Assembly: GCA_964463425.1 (NCBI GenBank)
Contig: CAYXBV010000012.1
Location: 1-13,178 of the forward strand
Reading direction: 5' to 3'
Source of the DNA: JAHJHG01 sp964463425
GTDB lineage: Bacteria > Patescibacteriota > Microgenomatia > UBA8517
Length of the DNA: 13,178 nt
This document shows, piece by piece, positions 7,655 through 13,178 of the stretch. A program made the position numbers and the translations under genes. Positions within the stretch are counted from its first letter, which is position 1; each line of letters opens with the position of its first letter. The notes under the pieces were generated by a model. That model saw only the letters and a program-made list of their open reading frames with translations. It had not been told where the DNA came from and ran no database searches.

Positions 7655-8926
7655 CTATGCGTCTGCATATGTAGGCGTACCGCTTGTATGTGGGAGGTAT
7701 TTTCCAAATAATCTGGATAAGGTATATTGAATTCTACCATCACCACCAAGAACACCATTTACAGAATCTGTAAATGTAAAATAATCACCGTTGATATAGT
7801 CAGTGTCTCCAGCTAGCATCATATACCACTTACTGTTAAATGCTGTCGGATGTGCAAGAATAACATTATCTATTATAAGATTTCCTGTAGTTCGAGAAGC
7901 AAGTGTAATTTGTACTCTAACTCCTAGATCACTGTCATTTTCCTTATAGTTCTCATACCAGCCATTTTCGTCAGCGTTTCCTATAATCAGATAGTTCCAA
8001 CCTGCCTGAGCTACAAGAGCTACCGTGGTGGTATTAGATCCAAGTCTAATAGTCAAGTTCCCGTCACATGACGCATCTCTATAGTATGGTACGACTAAAA
8101 ATATAGGCTTCTCTTTTTCTATAGCTCCAGAAGCTTGAGTAATGTACTGTAATATATTAGCATTATCCTCAAAACTTATTGCTTGGGCGGTATTTCCATA
8201 AGTAGTTGTTATTTCCTCAAGAAAGTCTGTAGCGTCTGACAATGTCCAGCCTGAAAAAGCTAAAGTAGCTCCAGTTCCAGAACTTGTTTCAAAACCACCA
8301 TTTGTCAATATACCATTGCTATTGTCTATAGCCGTTAGACTAGCCGTTCCTGCAGGGGCATCTCCCATATCTAAATTGTCATACGGAATTTCACCAGATC
8401 CAAAAACAATAGCAGATTCAGAGCTTGCCGCACTTCCTGTATTTTTATCTTGAGTTACCTCAATTTTTGTTATTCCACCATCCCAAGCTCCATCTTCTAT
8501 TTCATTTGCATATACATCAATTGTAAGTTTCAGTACTGTTCCATCCCCTATGTTAGAACCGCCCACAGCCACAGAACCGTATGTCCAGTTTCTCTCAGAT
8601 ACTGTTTCAGAGGCTGTATCCATCCCTTTTGCAATGTCGTCTAATGCCAAAGATGCAGAAGTAGACAAGCTGTCATATCCTATTTTAGCTAGTTCTATCA
8701 AAATTGGAGATAAAACCGCAGTATTTACGCTTTGGTTGGATATTGCAGTTCGCAAACTTTTTACCGCGGAAGTTATATCTGCAACATGATTTCCTCGATA
8801 TGAAGTTGTAAGTACATCTATAAGAGTTACGAGATTTGCTGTGTTTGTTGCTCCAAACTTCCACAATTCATCTACAATCTTAATAGCATTAGAAAGTTGT
8901 GTCCATAATTCAGCCTTACTCGCCAT
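7655..8926 (-). CDS. Virion protein with C-terminal carbohydrate-binding-like jelly-roll domain (423 aa)
   Basis: No family named with certainty. Residues 1-110 are mainly helical (LWTQLSNAIKIVDELW, then ITSAVKSLRTAI and LSPILIELAKIGYDSL) and could be an anchor or oligomerisation region. Residues 110-200 are beta-rich. Residues about 205-358 resemble a CBM4/9-type or galactose-binding-like sandwich: ILTNGGFETSSG opening, FSGWTL, a SF.DNANILQYI strand, NLTIRLGSNTTTVAL, GVRVQITLA, and a closing LIIDNVIL. The tail (359-423) has WYMMLAGDTDYINGDYF. An AAAGGGAT site lies upstream and the ATG is two bases from the previous stop. The domain would suit binding of host or environmental glycans, as with head fibres, whiskers or adhesins, but its position before the tail tube gene is unusual for a receptor-binding protein. 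Confidence 0.88.
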   Translation of the reverse strand: MASKAELWTQLSNAIKIVDELWKFGATNTANLVTLIDVLTTSYRGNHVADITSAVKSLRTAISNQSVNTAVLSPILIELAKIGYDSLSTSASLALDDIAKGMDTASETVSERNWTYGSVAVGGSNIGDGTVLKLTIDVYANEIEDGAWDGGITKIEVTQDKNTGSAASSESAIVFGSGEIPYDNLDMGDAPAGTASLTAIDNSNGILTNGGFETSSGTGATLAFSGWTLSDATDFLEEITTTYGNTAQAISFEDNANILQYITQASGAIEKEKPIFLVVPYYRDASCDGNLTIRLGSNTTTVALVAQAGWNYLIIGNADENGWYENYKENDSDLGVRVQITLASRTTGNLIIDNVILAHPTAFNSKWYMMLAGDTDYINGDYFTFTDSVNGVLGGDGRIQYTLSRLFGKYLPHTSGTPTYADA

Positions 8927-8928
8927 AC

Positions 8929-9285
8929 TTAATCCCTTTCAGAAAATGTTAATGATACGGCTTTTGAAACCGTTCCGCCCGTAGTGGATCTTATATATAT
9001 AAAATCGTCAATCCCCGAAATATCTAAACCCCAAACTCCTAAAGGATATAACGCTCTGGTTGCGTCCGCGTTTAACCTTGTTGTTGCTTCTGTAACATCT
9101 ACGGCTGTAGTAAGATAAAACTCTGCTGTAGAACTCAACGTTACTTGAACTATTTGAGTTTCCTTAATAGACAGTGTTGCAGCAGTTTCTATTACTACGG
9201 GTGCATCCGTAAGATCTATAGTTCGAGGGGGATTATCTTTCGAAAACCCCGTATAGTAGTTAGATCCTAATATTCTAATTGCCAT
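8929..9285 (-). CDS. Small beta-rich virion protein of unknown function (118 aa)
   Basis: Unrecognised. The ATG at 9285 has an AAGGTG site upstream and follows the stop of the connector-like gene by 18 bases. The protein is almost entirely predicted strand by eye: TIDLTDAPVVIETAATLSIKETQIVQVTLSS, EFYLTTAVDVTEA, then YPLGVWGLDIS, FIYIRS and a final VSKAVSLTF strand. There is no membrane segment, signal peptide or cysteine. The opening MAIRILGSNYYTGFSKDNPP is polar and probably flexible. Its place between the connector-like gene and the fibre-like gene suggests a neck or stopper component, or an attachment partner of the following 423-residue protein. That is inference from order alone. Confidence 0.85.
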   Translation of the reverse strand: MAIRILGSNYYTGFSKDNPPRTIDLTDAPVVIETAATLSIKETQIVQVTLSSTAEFYLTTAVDVTEATTRLNADATRALYPLGVWGLDISGIDDFIYIRSTTGGTVSKAVSLTFSERD

Positions 9286-9303
9286 AATTCACCTTTTAAT
9301 TTC

Positions 9304-9771
9304 TTAACAATCTGTTTCACTCGGTATAAAGTTAGAACCCGATCTTGAAACACCTCCTGAAAAGACCGATAAAGTTCGATCCATGTCCGGCAATGTTCCC
9401 GTTTTCTGCGTAGTCTGTGTTATTTTGCTGTTTGAAATAAGTACTGGATATATTCTATTGGCGATATCGTGCATTCCAGCAAAAAAGGATTTTTCAAAGG
9501 TTTTCAATAAGCTGGCATCTCTACCCTTATAGAACATAAGAAAATATAGTACTCCAGGAATTAATTTTGCAATGTGCAAGGCATTATCCATATCAGGCTC
9601 AACACCTGTTTTATTACGAAATACTCCTAGCGTATCATCGCAACAAGCATAAAAACTATCTGTATCTATTGTTGTAGCCGACCCTGTTTCGTTAGTATAT
9701 TCTACCAGCTTTTGGTTGGTAATTCTTTTTTCAACTTCTGCTGAAAGTAATATAGCCTGGGCAGAAGGCAT
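9304..9771 (-). CDS. Putative head-tail connector/adaptor, DUF1320 (Mu gp36)-like (155 aa)
   Basis: Likely sits below the portal and joins head to tail. The arrangement resembles gp36/DUF1320 and gp6-type adaptors. It opens with a helix and a loop (EKRITNQKLVEYTNETGSATTID), and the acidic ID marks a long helix (TDSFYACCDDTLGVFRNKTG, about 37-56). Next comes a hydrophobic helix (ALHIAKLIPGVLYFLMFYKGRD, about 64-85), and then a third helix (LLKTFEKSFFAGMHDIANRIYPVL, about 88-111). The C-terminal 40 residues are polar and flexible (GGVSRSGSNF). The hydrophobic segment could mimic a membrane helix but fits the buried helix of adaptors better. The ATG overlaps the stop of the preceding gene by one base (TAATG), with AGAGGA upstream. 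Position after the capsid gene supports the call. Confidence 0.88.
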   Translation of the reverse strand: MPSAQAILLSAEVEKRITNQKLVEYTNETGSATTIDTDSFYACCDDTLGVFRNKTGVEPDMDNALHIAKLIPGVLYFLMFYKGRDASLLKTFEKSFFAGMHDIANRIYPVLISNSKITQTTQKTGTLPDMDRTLSVFSGGVSRSGSNFIPSETDC

Positions 9772-10322
9772 TATTTTTTCCTCTTTCCCTGTGAAGCGTA
9801 GATATCTTTTTCTACAGTATTAATCTCTGTCTCTTCTTGTATAGCTTTTATCTCATTTAATAACATTTTATATTCCTCTGCGTGGGGTTTAAATTCAGAG
9901 GCTTTTTCAAGAATCAAAAAATCAGAAACCTTAGCCTTATAAGCGTCTGCGTATTCTTTGCCTATAATATCGTTTTTTGTTCCAAATTCGATATTGGGAC
10001 GTGGAGGAATAGCTTTATATCTAGTTTTTGCCGCTTCTCTAATAGCTTTAACTTGTACGGTTGTTAGCAATGCAGTTAATAGTCTATCTGGGTAACTTCT
10101 TCCTTCGTTTTCCTTATTGCTCGCTTCTGGCGGTTGTGTTCTCTTTTCAAAACAAACCCCGTCAAAATATGACTCATTGAATGGTGCATCGCCTTTTATA
10201 GCAGTGACATACATAGCAGGAATTTCACCCCCAGCACTTGGAAGACTGAAAGGCTCTCCAAATAAAACCGCTAAATTTTGCTGTTTTGTGGGAGTAATAG
10301 GTTTTACAAATAAATTGCTCAT
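9771..10322 (-). CDS. Unrecognised lysine-rich protein after the capsid gene (183 aa)
   Basis: No family recognised. The ATG at 10322 has an AAAGGAT site, which lies directly after the T-tract of the terminator that follows the capsid gene. The first 60 residues are mixed strand and loop with prolines (KPITPTKQQNLAVLFGEPF, then GGEIPAMYVTAIKG). Residues about 80-100 are helical (RLLTALLTTVQVKAIREAAKTRY), and a proline-rich turn (KAIPPRPNIEF) follows. Residues about 118-170 are charged helices (EYADAYKAKVSDFLILEKASEF and EYKMLLNEIKAIQEETEIN). The C-terminus is basic (SQGKRKK). Gene order places it where Mu-like phages carry a small gp35-like protein between capsid and connector, but I see no motif linking the two. 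A head-completion or assembly role is a guess. Confidence 0.87.
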   Translation of the reverse strand: MSNLFVKPITPTKQQNLAVLFGEPFSLPSAGGEIPAMYVTAIKGDAPFNESYFDGVCFEKRTQPPEASNKENEGRSYPDRLLTALLTTVQVKAIREAAKTRYKAIPPRPNIEFGTKNDIIGKEYADAYKAKVSDFLILEKASEFKPHAEEYKMLLNEIKAIQEETEINTVEKDIYASQGKRKK

Positions 10323-10335
10323 TTCTTTATCCTTT

Positions 10336-10368
10336 AAAAAAATATTGCCTCCTTTTTTATAGAGGCAA
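10336..10368 (-). terminator. Intrinsic terminator after the major capsid gene
   Basis: On the minus strand, TTGCCTC (10368-10362) pairs perfectly with GAGGCAA (10351-10345) around a ten-base A-rich loop, and is followed at once by TATTTTTTT (10344-10336). The hairpin begins about 20 bases after the capsid TAA. The seven-pair stem is modest, with four G-C pairs, so partial readthrough into the connector and tail genes is expected. Those genes have no evident promoter of their own. An A-run just upstream (10390-10384) could give weak termination on the other strand too. Confidence 0.8.
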
Positions 10369-10388
10369 GAATATAAGTATCTGTTTTT

Positions 10389-11375
10389 TTATGCGTTAGA
10401 AACTTTTAAAGTCATGAACGGCAACCAAGGGGATAAAGCCAATCTTAAATCACAATACATAGATTCTTGTAGTGTTTCTCTAGCTCTATCACTGTTTGCA
10501 ACTGTAGCCATAATCTGCCTAACTTTTTTAGGAGCACAATATGCAAAAGGTTTCCAAAAAGGATGATCTACAACAACAAACCAGTCATTTGTATCTGTAA
10601 GCCTTTGATTAACTTGATACTTAATTTTGCCAACAACCATATTACTTTGTGCTGTGGTTATTGCGGCTTCGTCATAAATCATAGCTTTTTCGGCTATTTG
10701 TTGAAAAGTGGAGTCAAGTTCACTTGGAATAATAAACAACATATTACTGTATGTTATATCTGGACCATTATGAAGTGGTTGTCCTGTTACAGGCTCTGTA
10801 AACTGTAATAATCTTCTTCTACACGCTAAAATATCACTTAGAACTTTTGCGGTTGTAGAAGTTCCAGACCCCGTTATTATATTTCCACCGGAAACTCCGA
10901 AACGATCTGAGGCCGAGCCGTCGACAGTACTATAAATACTTACACCATCATAACTTAAAGCTAATCCGTTATAATTCATAACTGGGACACCGGTCATATA
11001 TTCACCGATAAGTACATCTGGTAGTTGCAGAAATCTTTTAACACCAGCACTTACATGTGTAGCCATATCTCCAAGTTGATCATCTGCACTATCTCTTTCA
11101 TCCCAATCGAGAGTAAGCTCGTAAGGGAATCTATTTAATGTAATTTTTTTGTCAACTAAACCTTGATGTACTCTACCGTTACCATATGGAAAGGGCTTTG
11201 GAAAAGGTGTTCTCTGTTTAAAAACATAGTCAGCGCTACGGATATTTGTATACGGAACATAATGCAAATAAGCTTTTTGCATTTTTTCATAAATAGGAAA
11301 CTGTTGTCGCCAAGTTTCCATAAGTGCATTTTGAGCACCGGCTTTTTGCGACAGTGCATTATTAATTAGTGCCAT
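10389..11375 (-). CDS. Major capsid protein, Mu gpT-like (328 aa)
   Basis: Forms the icosahedral shell, expected HK97 fold. Several stretches fit the Mu gpT family. These are the spine-helix region LTLDWDERDSADDQLGDMATHVSAG (about 87-111), the SYDGVSIYST segment (about 141-150, equivalent to the YDG.PFF element), LFIIPSELDSTFQQIAEKA (about 213-231), the NQRLTDTNDWFVV strand (about 256-268) and the ending YCDLRLALSPWLPFMTLKV. The 328-residue length is usual for the family. There is no obvious long N-terminal delta domain, which fits a separate scaffold gene (12300-13166). The start at 11375 has only a weak AAAGAA purine site. A terminator follows. The neighbours, a decoration protein and a connector, agree with the call. 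Confidence 0.92.
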   Translation of the reverse strand: MALINNALSQKAGAQNALMETWRQQFPIYEKMQKAYLHYVPYTNIRSADYVFKQRTPFPKPFPYGNGRVHQGLVDKKITLNRFPYELTLDWDERDSADDQLGDMATHVSAGVKRFLQLPDVLIGEYMTGVPVMNYNGLALSYDGVSIYSTVDGSASDRFGVSGGNIITGSGTSTTAKVLSDILACRRRLLQFTEPVTGQPLHNGPDITYSNMLFIIPSELDSTFQQIAEKAMIYDEAAITTAQSNMVVGKIKYQVNQRLTDTNDWFVVVDHPFWKPFAYCAPKKVRQIMATVANSDRARETLQESMYCDLRLALSPWLPFMTLKVSNA

Positions 11376-11405
11376 AATTTATTCTTTCTATTTTAAAACC
11401 AAAAT

Positions 11406-12260
11406 CTAAGAACCTGGTAGGGCTGTATAATTTAAAATTATATTAAAACCCGCAACGGTATTATCTGTAAAACCCGTACCAGACGCTACTAGCTCTAATG
11501 TTATTGCGTCGCCTTGATTGGCGGTAACCGCAACTGTAAGAGCTTGAGTCACAGGAACCCCAACATTTACGAGATCATCGCAGTCCGCAAATCCTAAGCT
11601 TAGAGTACCAGTTGCACTTACACCCCCAATATCTACGGTAAAAGTCTGAGCACCGCCCACCGCTGCATCATCCATTTGCGGATAAGCAGAAACGCTAGTT
11701 AATGTCACTCTTTTATTTGCTACTGCTGTTAATACAGTTAATGCACCTGTCCCACCAAGAGATTGAGCACTTAAATAGCCCATATTGATCTGTCCTGATT
11801 CAGGTATTCCGCTCAACATTAAAAGCTCTGAACCAGTAAATAACTGAATGTCGCATAAGGTAGCAGATATCCAAGCCTTTACCCATCCTACGGGGATCGC
11901 CGTAGTGGGTTTTGTAAGAGTATAAGTCTGATTATCTGTAACGTATACCTTCTTACCATAATCTGTTATAGCTGTAGCACCTGTAACCGCTTTACTTTTA
12001 ATCATTCTACCAGATTTTACTACCGCCTTTATTGTTCCGTCGCCAGTTAAACCTGTGGTGGTATTATCACGATTTACTGATCCTACGACTAGGCCAACCG
12101 GAATTAAACCCGCTGTATCGTCACCATTTTCTAAAAGTCCAGTTGCAGGAGCAATGCTTGCATATCCATCTACAACAAGAGCCTCATCTGTCTTTATTTT
12201 AGCTATGACTGTATCATAGTATTCCATACCATAATCTAAATTAGTGGTTGAATCTGCCAT
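11406..12260 (-). CDS. Capsid decoration (cement) protein with extra C-terminal beta domain (284 aa)
   Basis: Likely binds the outside of the capsid shell. Residues about 16-142 fit the DUF2190-type capsid cement pattern. That pattern has a strand pair, AGLIPVGLVVGSVN, a GTIKAVVKSGRMIKSKAVTGATAITDYGKKVYVTDN core (about 75-110), then IPVGWVKAWISATLCDIQLF. DUF2190 proteins are usually about 110-140 residues, so the remaining 140 residues are an added domain. Residues about 155-284 are beta-rich with low charge (GGTGALTVLTAVANKRVTLTSVSA, then AQTFTVDIGGVSATGTLSLGF, a QALTVAVTANQGDAITLELVA pair and a final strand), like an Ig-like or fibre-type sandwich that may project from the head. The site before the ATG at 12260 is only a weak AAGAGA. 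The gene lies just before the capsid gene, as is common. Confidence 0.9.
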   Translation of the reverse strand: MADSTTNLDYGMEYYDTVIAKIKTDEALVVDGYASIAPATGLLENGDDTAGLIPVGLVVGSVNRDNTTTGLTGDGTIKAVVKSGRMIKSKAVTGATAITDYGKKVYVTDNQTYTLTKPTTAIPVGWVKAWISATLCDIQLFTGSELLMLSGIPESGQINMGYLSAQSLGGTGALTVLTAVANKRVTLTSVSAYPQMDDAAVGGAQTFTVDIGGVSATGTLSLGFADCDDLVNVGVPVTQALTVAVTANQGDAITLELVASGTGFTDNTVAGFNIILNYTALPGS

Positions 12261-12299
12261 AATTTTTCTCTTTTCTATTAATCGTTATTAATTGTTATA

Positions 12300-13166
12300 T
12301 TAATCGTCTATTTCGCAAAGATTTACTTTTGCTTGTATATAAGAATTCTCTGTCGGCCATGTTCTCTTAAATTTTGCTGCTGATTCTGTATTCATTTGAT
12401 TGCATGTTGCTTTATAATCAACGCCTGCTTGCCTCGCTGTATTTTGAACAAGCTGGGATCTATTTGAAAAGCGCAATAAAACGTTTTTTCTATTCTTTAG
12501 ATTCTTAGGAACTCCAGCAAGTAGTCTTCCAGGTGTATCACTAGAAAACTGTAATCCTGTATTTTTTACCTGTTTTAGATATAATTTTTTATTCTTAGTG
12601 CCTGAAAACTGCATTAACATCGTATTATGAGAACTATAATCTATGTTCGGATTTTCTTGACAGATCGCCTTTAGTTGAGCACTGAATTGATTAGTACTTC
12701 TTGTTTCTTTCATCTGTGCGATTTCTTTATCCTGTTTTTTTTGATATTGTGACATTTGAACAAGTAATTTGTTCATCGCCTTGAGCTGTGCATTTGCCCC
12801 GTTTTTTCTCATACTTCTATCTCCCATTGCTACGCTCGAAGGGGTTTCAGAATTAAGTTTCTCATCATCCTCTTCATCCTCATCCTCATCCTCCATATCT
12901 TCATCTTCGTCTTCATAATCCTCGTCTTCGTCATCTTCATCAGAATTTAAAGCATCTACTAAAGCTTCAAGAAGTTGGCCGTTTTTTTGGCTTTGAGCTA
13001 CAACCTGATCAAGAACATCTTTACAATGTTTTATTGAAAAGTCCTCTTCTTCTTGTTCCTCTTCTGTTTCCATTTCCGGCTCTTCGCCCTCATCTTCCAT
13101 CTCTTCATCTTCAGCCGCTTCTTCAGTTTCTTCATCTTCAAATTGTTCTGTATCTTCTGGTTTCAT
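12300..13166 (-). CDS. Scaffold-like protein with two acidic tracts and basic helical C-terminal half (288 aa, maybe N-terminally incomplete)
   Basis: Probable capsid scaffold, or the C-terminal part of a protease-scaffold; not recognised as a named family. Residues 4-42 are mostly glutamate and aspartate. A helix, IKHCKDVLDQVVAQSQKNGQLLEALVDAL, spans about 45-73, and residues 76-102 are almost pure alternating D/E. A second helix (about 124-153, ANAQLKAMNKLLVQMSQYQKKQDKEIAQM) looks coiled-coil. The last 150 residues are basic, with four (Q/R)FS motifs at F161, F187, F207 and F233. The ATG at 13166 has GGGG about eight bases upstream, but the frame has no stop between it and the window edge (GGG GAT GAC CGT), so a longer protein is possible. 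The position just before decoration and capsid genes is where Mu-like phages place protease and scaffold. No protease catalytic motif is visible here. Confidence 0.85.
   Translation of the reverse strand: MKPEDTEQFEDEETEEAAEDEEMEDEGEEPEMETEEEQEEEDFSIKHCKDVLDQVVAQSQKNGQLLEALVDALNSDEDDEDEDYEDEDEDMEDEDEDEEDDEKLNSETPSSVAMGDRSMRKNGANAQLKAMNKLLVQMSQYQKKQDKEIAQMKETRSTNQFSAQLKAICQENPNIDYSSHNTMLMQFSGTKNKKLYLKQVKNTGLQFSSDTPGRLLAGVPKNLKNRKNVLLRFSNRSQLVQNTARQAGVDYKATCNQMNTESAAKFKRTWPTENSYIQAKVNLCEIDD
12861..12941 (-). repeat. Low-complexity GAT/GAA/GAC coding tract (second acidic run)
   Basis: Eighty-one bases of imperfect trinucleotide repetition encode residues 76-102 of the scaffold-like protein, 25 of 27 of which are aspartate or glutamate. 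On the plus strand it reads as runs of TCATCC and TCTTCG. Such tracts change length by slippage, so the number of units may differ between relatives. Confidence 0.9.
13041..13157 (-). repeat. Low-complexity glutamate-rich coding tract (first acidic run)
   Basis: Encodes residues 4-42 of the scaffold-like protein, 27 of 39 being acidic, mostly GAA/GAG codons with scattered M, T and Q. Unlike the second tract, it is glutamate- rather than aspartate-rich and less regular. Confidence 0.85.
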
Positions 13167-13178
13167 ACGGTCATCCCC

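Noticed and set aside
9501..9600. Hydrophobic segment of the connector-like protein as a membrane (holin-like) helix
   Set aside because: The LIPGVLYFLMF stretch is short, flanked by charged helices, and lies in a head-tail gene context. A buried adaptor helix is the simpler reading.
11156..11369. Small open frames on both strands within the capsid gene
   Set aside because: Out of frame with a strongly supported capsid gene; no independent evidence.
11376..11405. ATTTT/AAAAT hairpin before the capsid gene
   Set aside because: Too weak (A-T pairs only) to be a terminator, and no promoter boxes with proper spacing are visible in the 30-base gap.
12277..12292. ATTAAT-CGTT-ATTAAT dyad in the gap between scaffold and decoration genes
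   Set aside because: The stem is six A-T pairs only and ATTAAT is itself a palindrome; no T-tract follows on the minus strand. It is likely a chance result of AT-rich spacer sequence.
12861..13157. Plus-strand TCTTCATC-type repeats as a possible CRISPR or tandem-repeat array
   Set aside because: There are no fixed-length repeats with unique spacers. The pattern is codon-level repetition from acidic coding tracts.

Overview
This window looks like part of the late structural region of a tailed double-stranded DNA phage or prophage. It is AT-rich by eye. The evidence is a tightly packed block of genes, all read on the minus strand, beginning with a scaffold-like protein and a recognisable Mu gpT-type major capsid protein and ending with large beta-rich tail or baseplate proteins. 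No integrase, lysis, replication, tRNA or host gene is visible, so prophage versus free phage, and the host, cannot be decided. Purine-rich Shine-Dalgarno sequences precede most starts. TGA acts as a stop in two ATGA overlaps, so the standard bacterial code fits.

In transcription order (right to left), the head part is: a very acidic scaffold-like protein whose frame is open to the right edge (13166-12300); a two-domain capsid decoration protein (12260-11406); and the major capsid protein (11375-10389). An intrinsic terminator lies just after the capsid gene (about 10368-10336). Next are an unrecognised lysine-rich protein (10322-9771), a head-tail connector-like protein (9771-9304), a small beta-rich protein (9285-8929) and a 423-residue protein with a carbohydrate-binding-like domain (8926-7655).

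The tail part is: a tail-tube-like protein (7643-7074); a tail-terminator-like protein (7077-6598); a 227-residue helical protein in the place where a tape measure is expected (6587-5904); a 639-residue protein with a tandemly duplicated domain of about 190 residues (5900-3981); a baseplate-hub-like protein (3997-1784); a 550-residue protein with two copies of a 48-residue motif exactly 100 residues apart (1787-135); and the start of another gene running off the left edge (131-1).

Most genes overlap or lie within 20 bases of the next one, so they probably share a transcript. The capsid terminator is the only clear internal punctuation and would let capsid protein be made in excess over connector and tail proteins. 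Most products other than the capsid protein are assigned by position and sequence pattern. The points most worth a second look are the missing long tape measure, the duplicated tail domain, the fibre-like protein inside the connector/tail-tube interval, and the odd charge layout and repeated FS motif of the scaffold-like protein.
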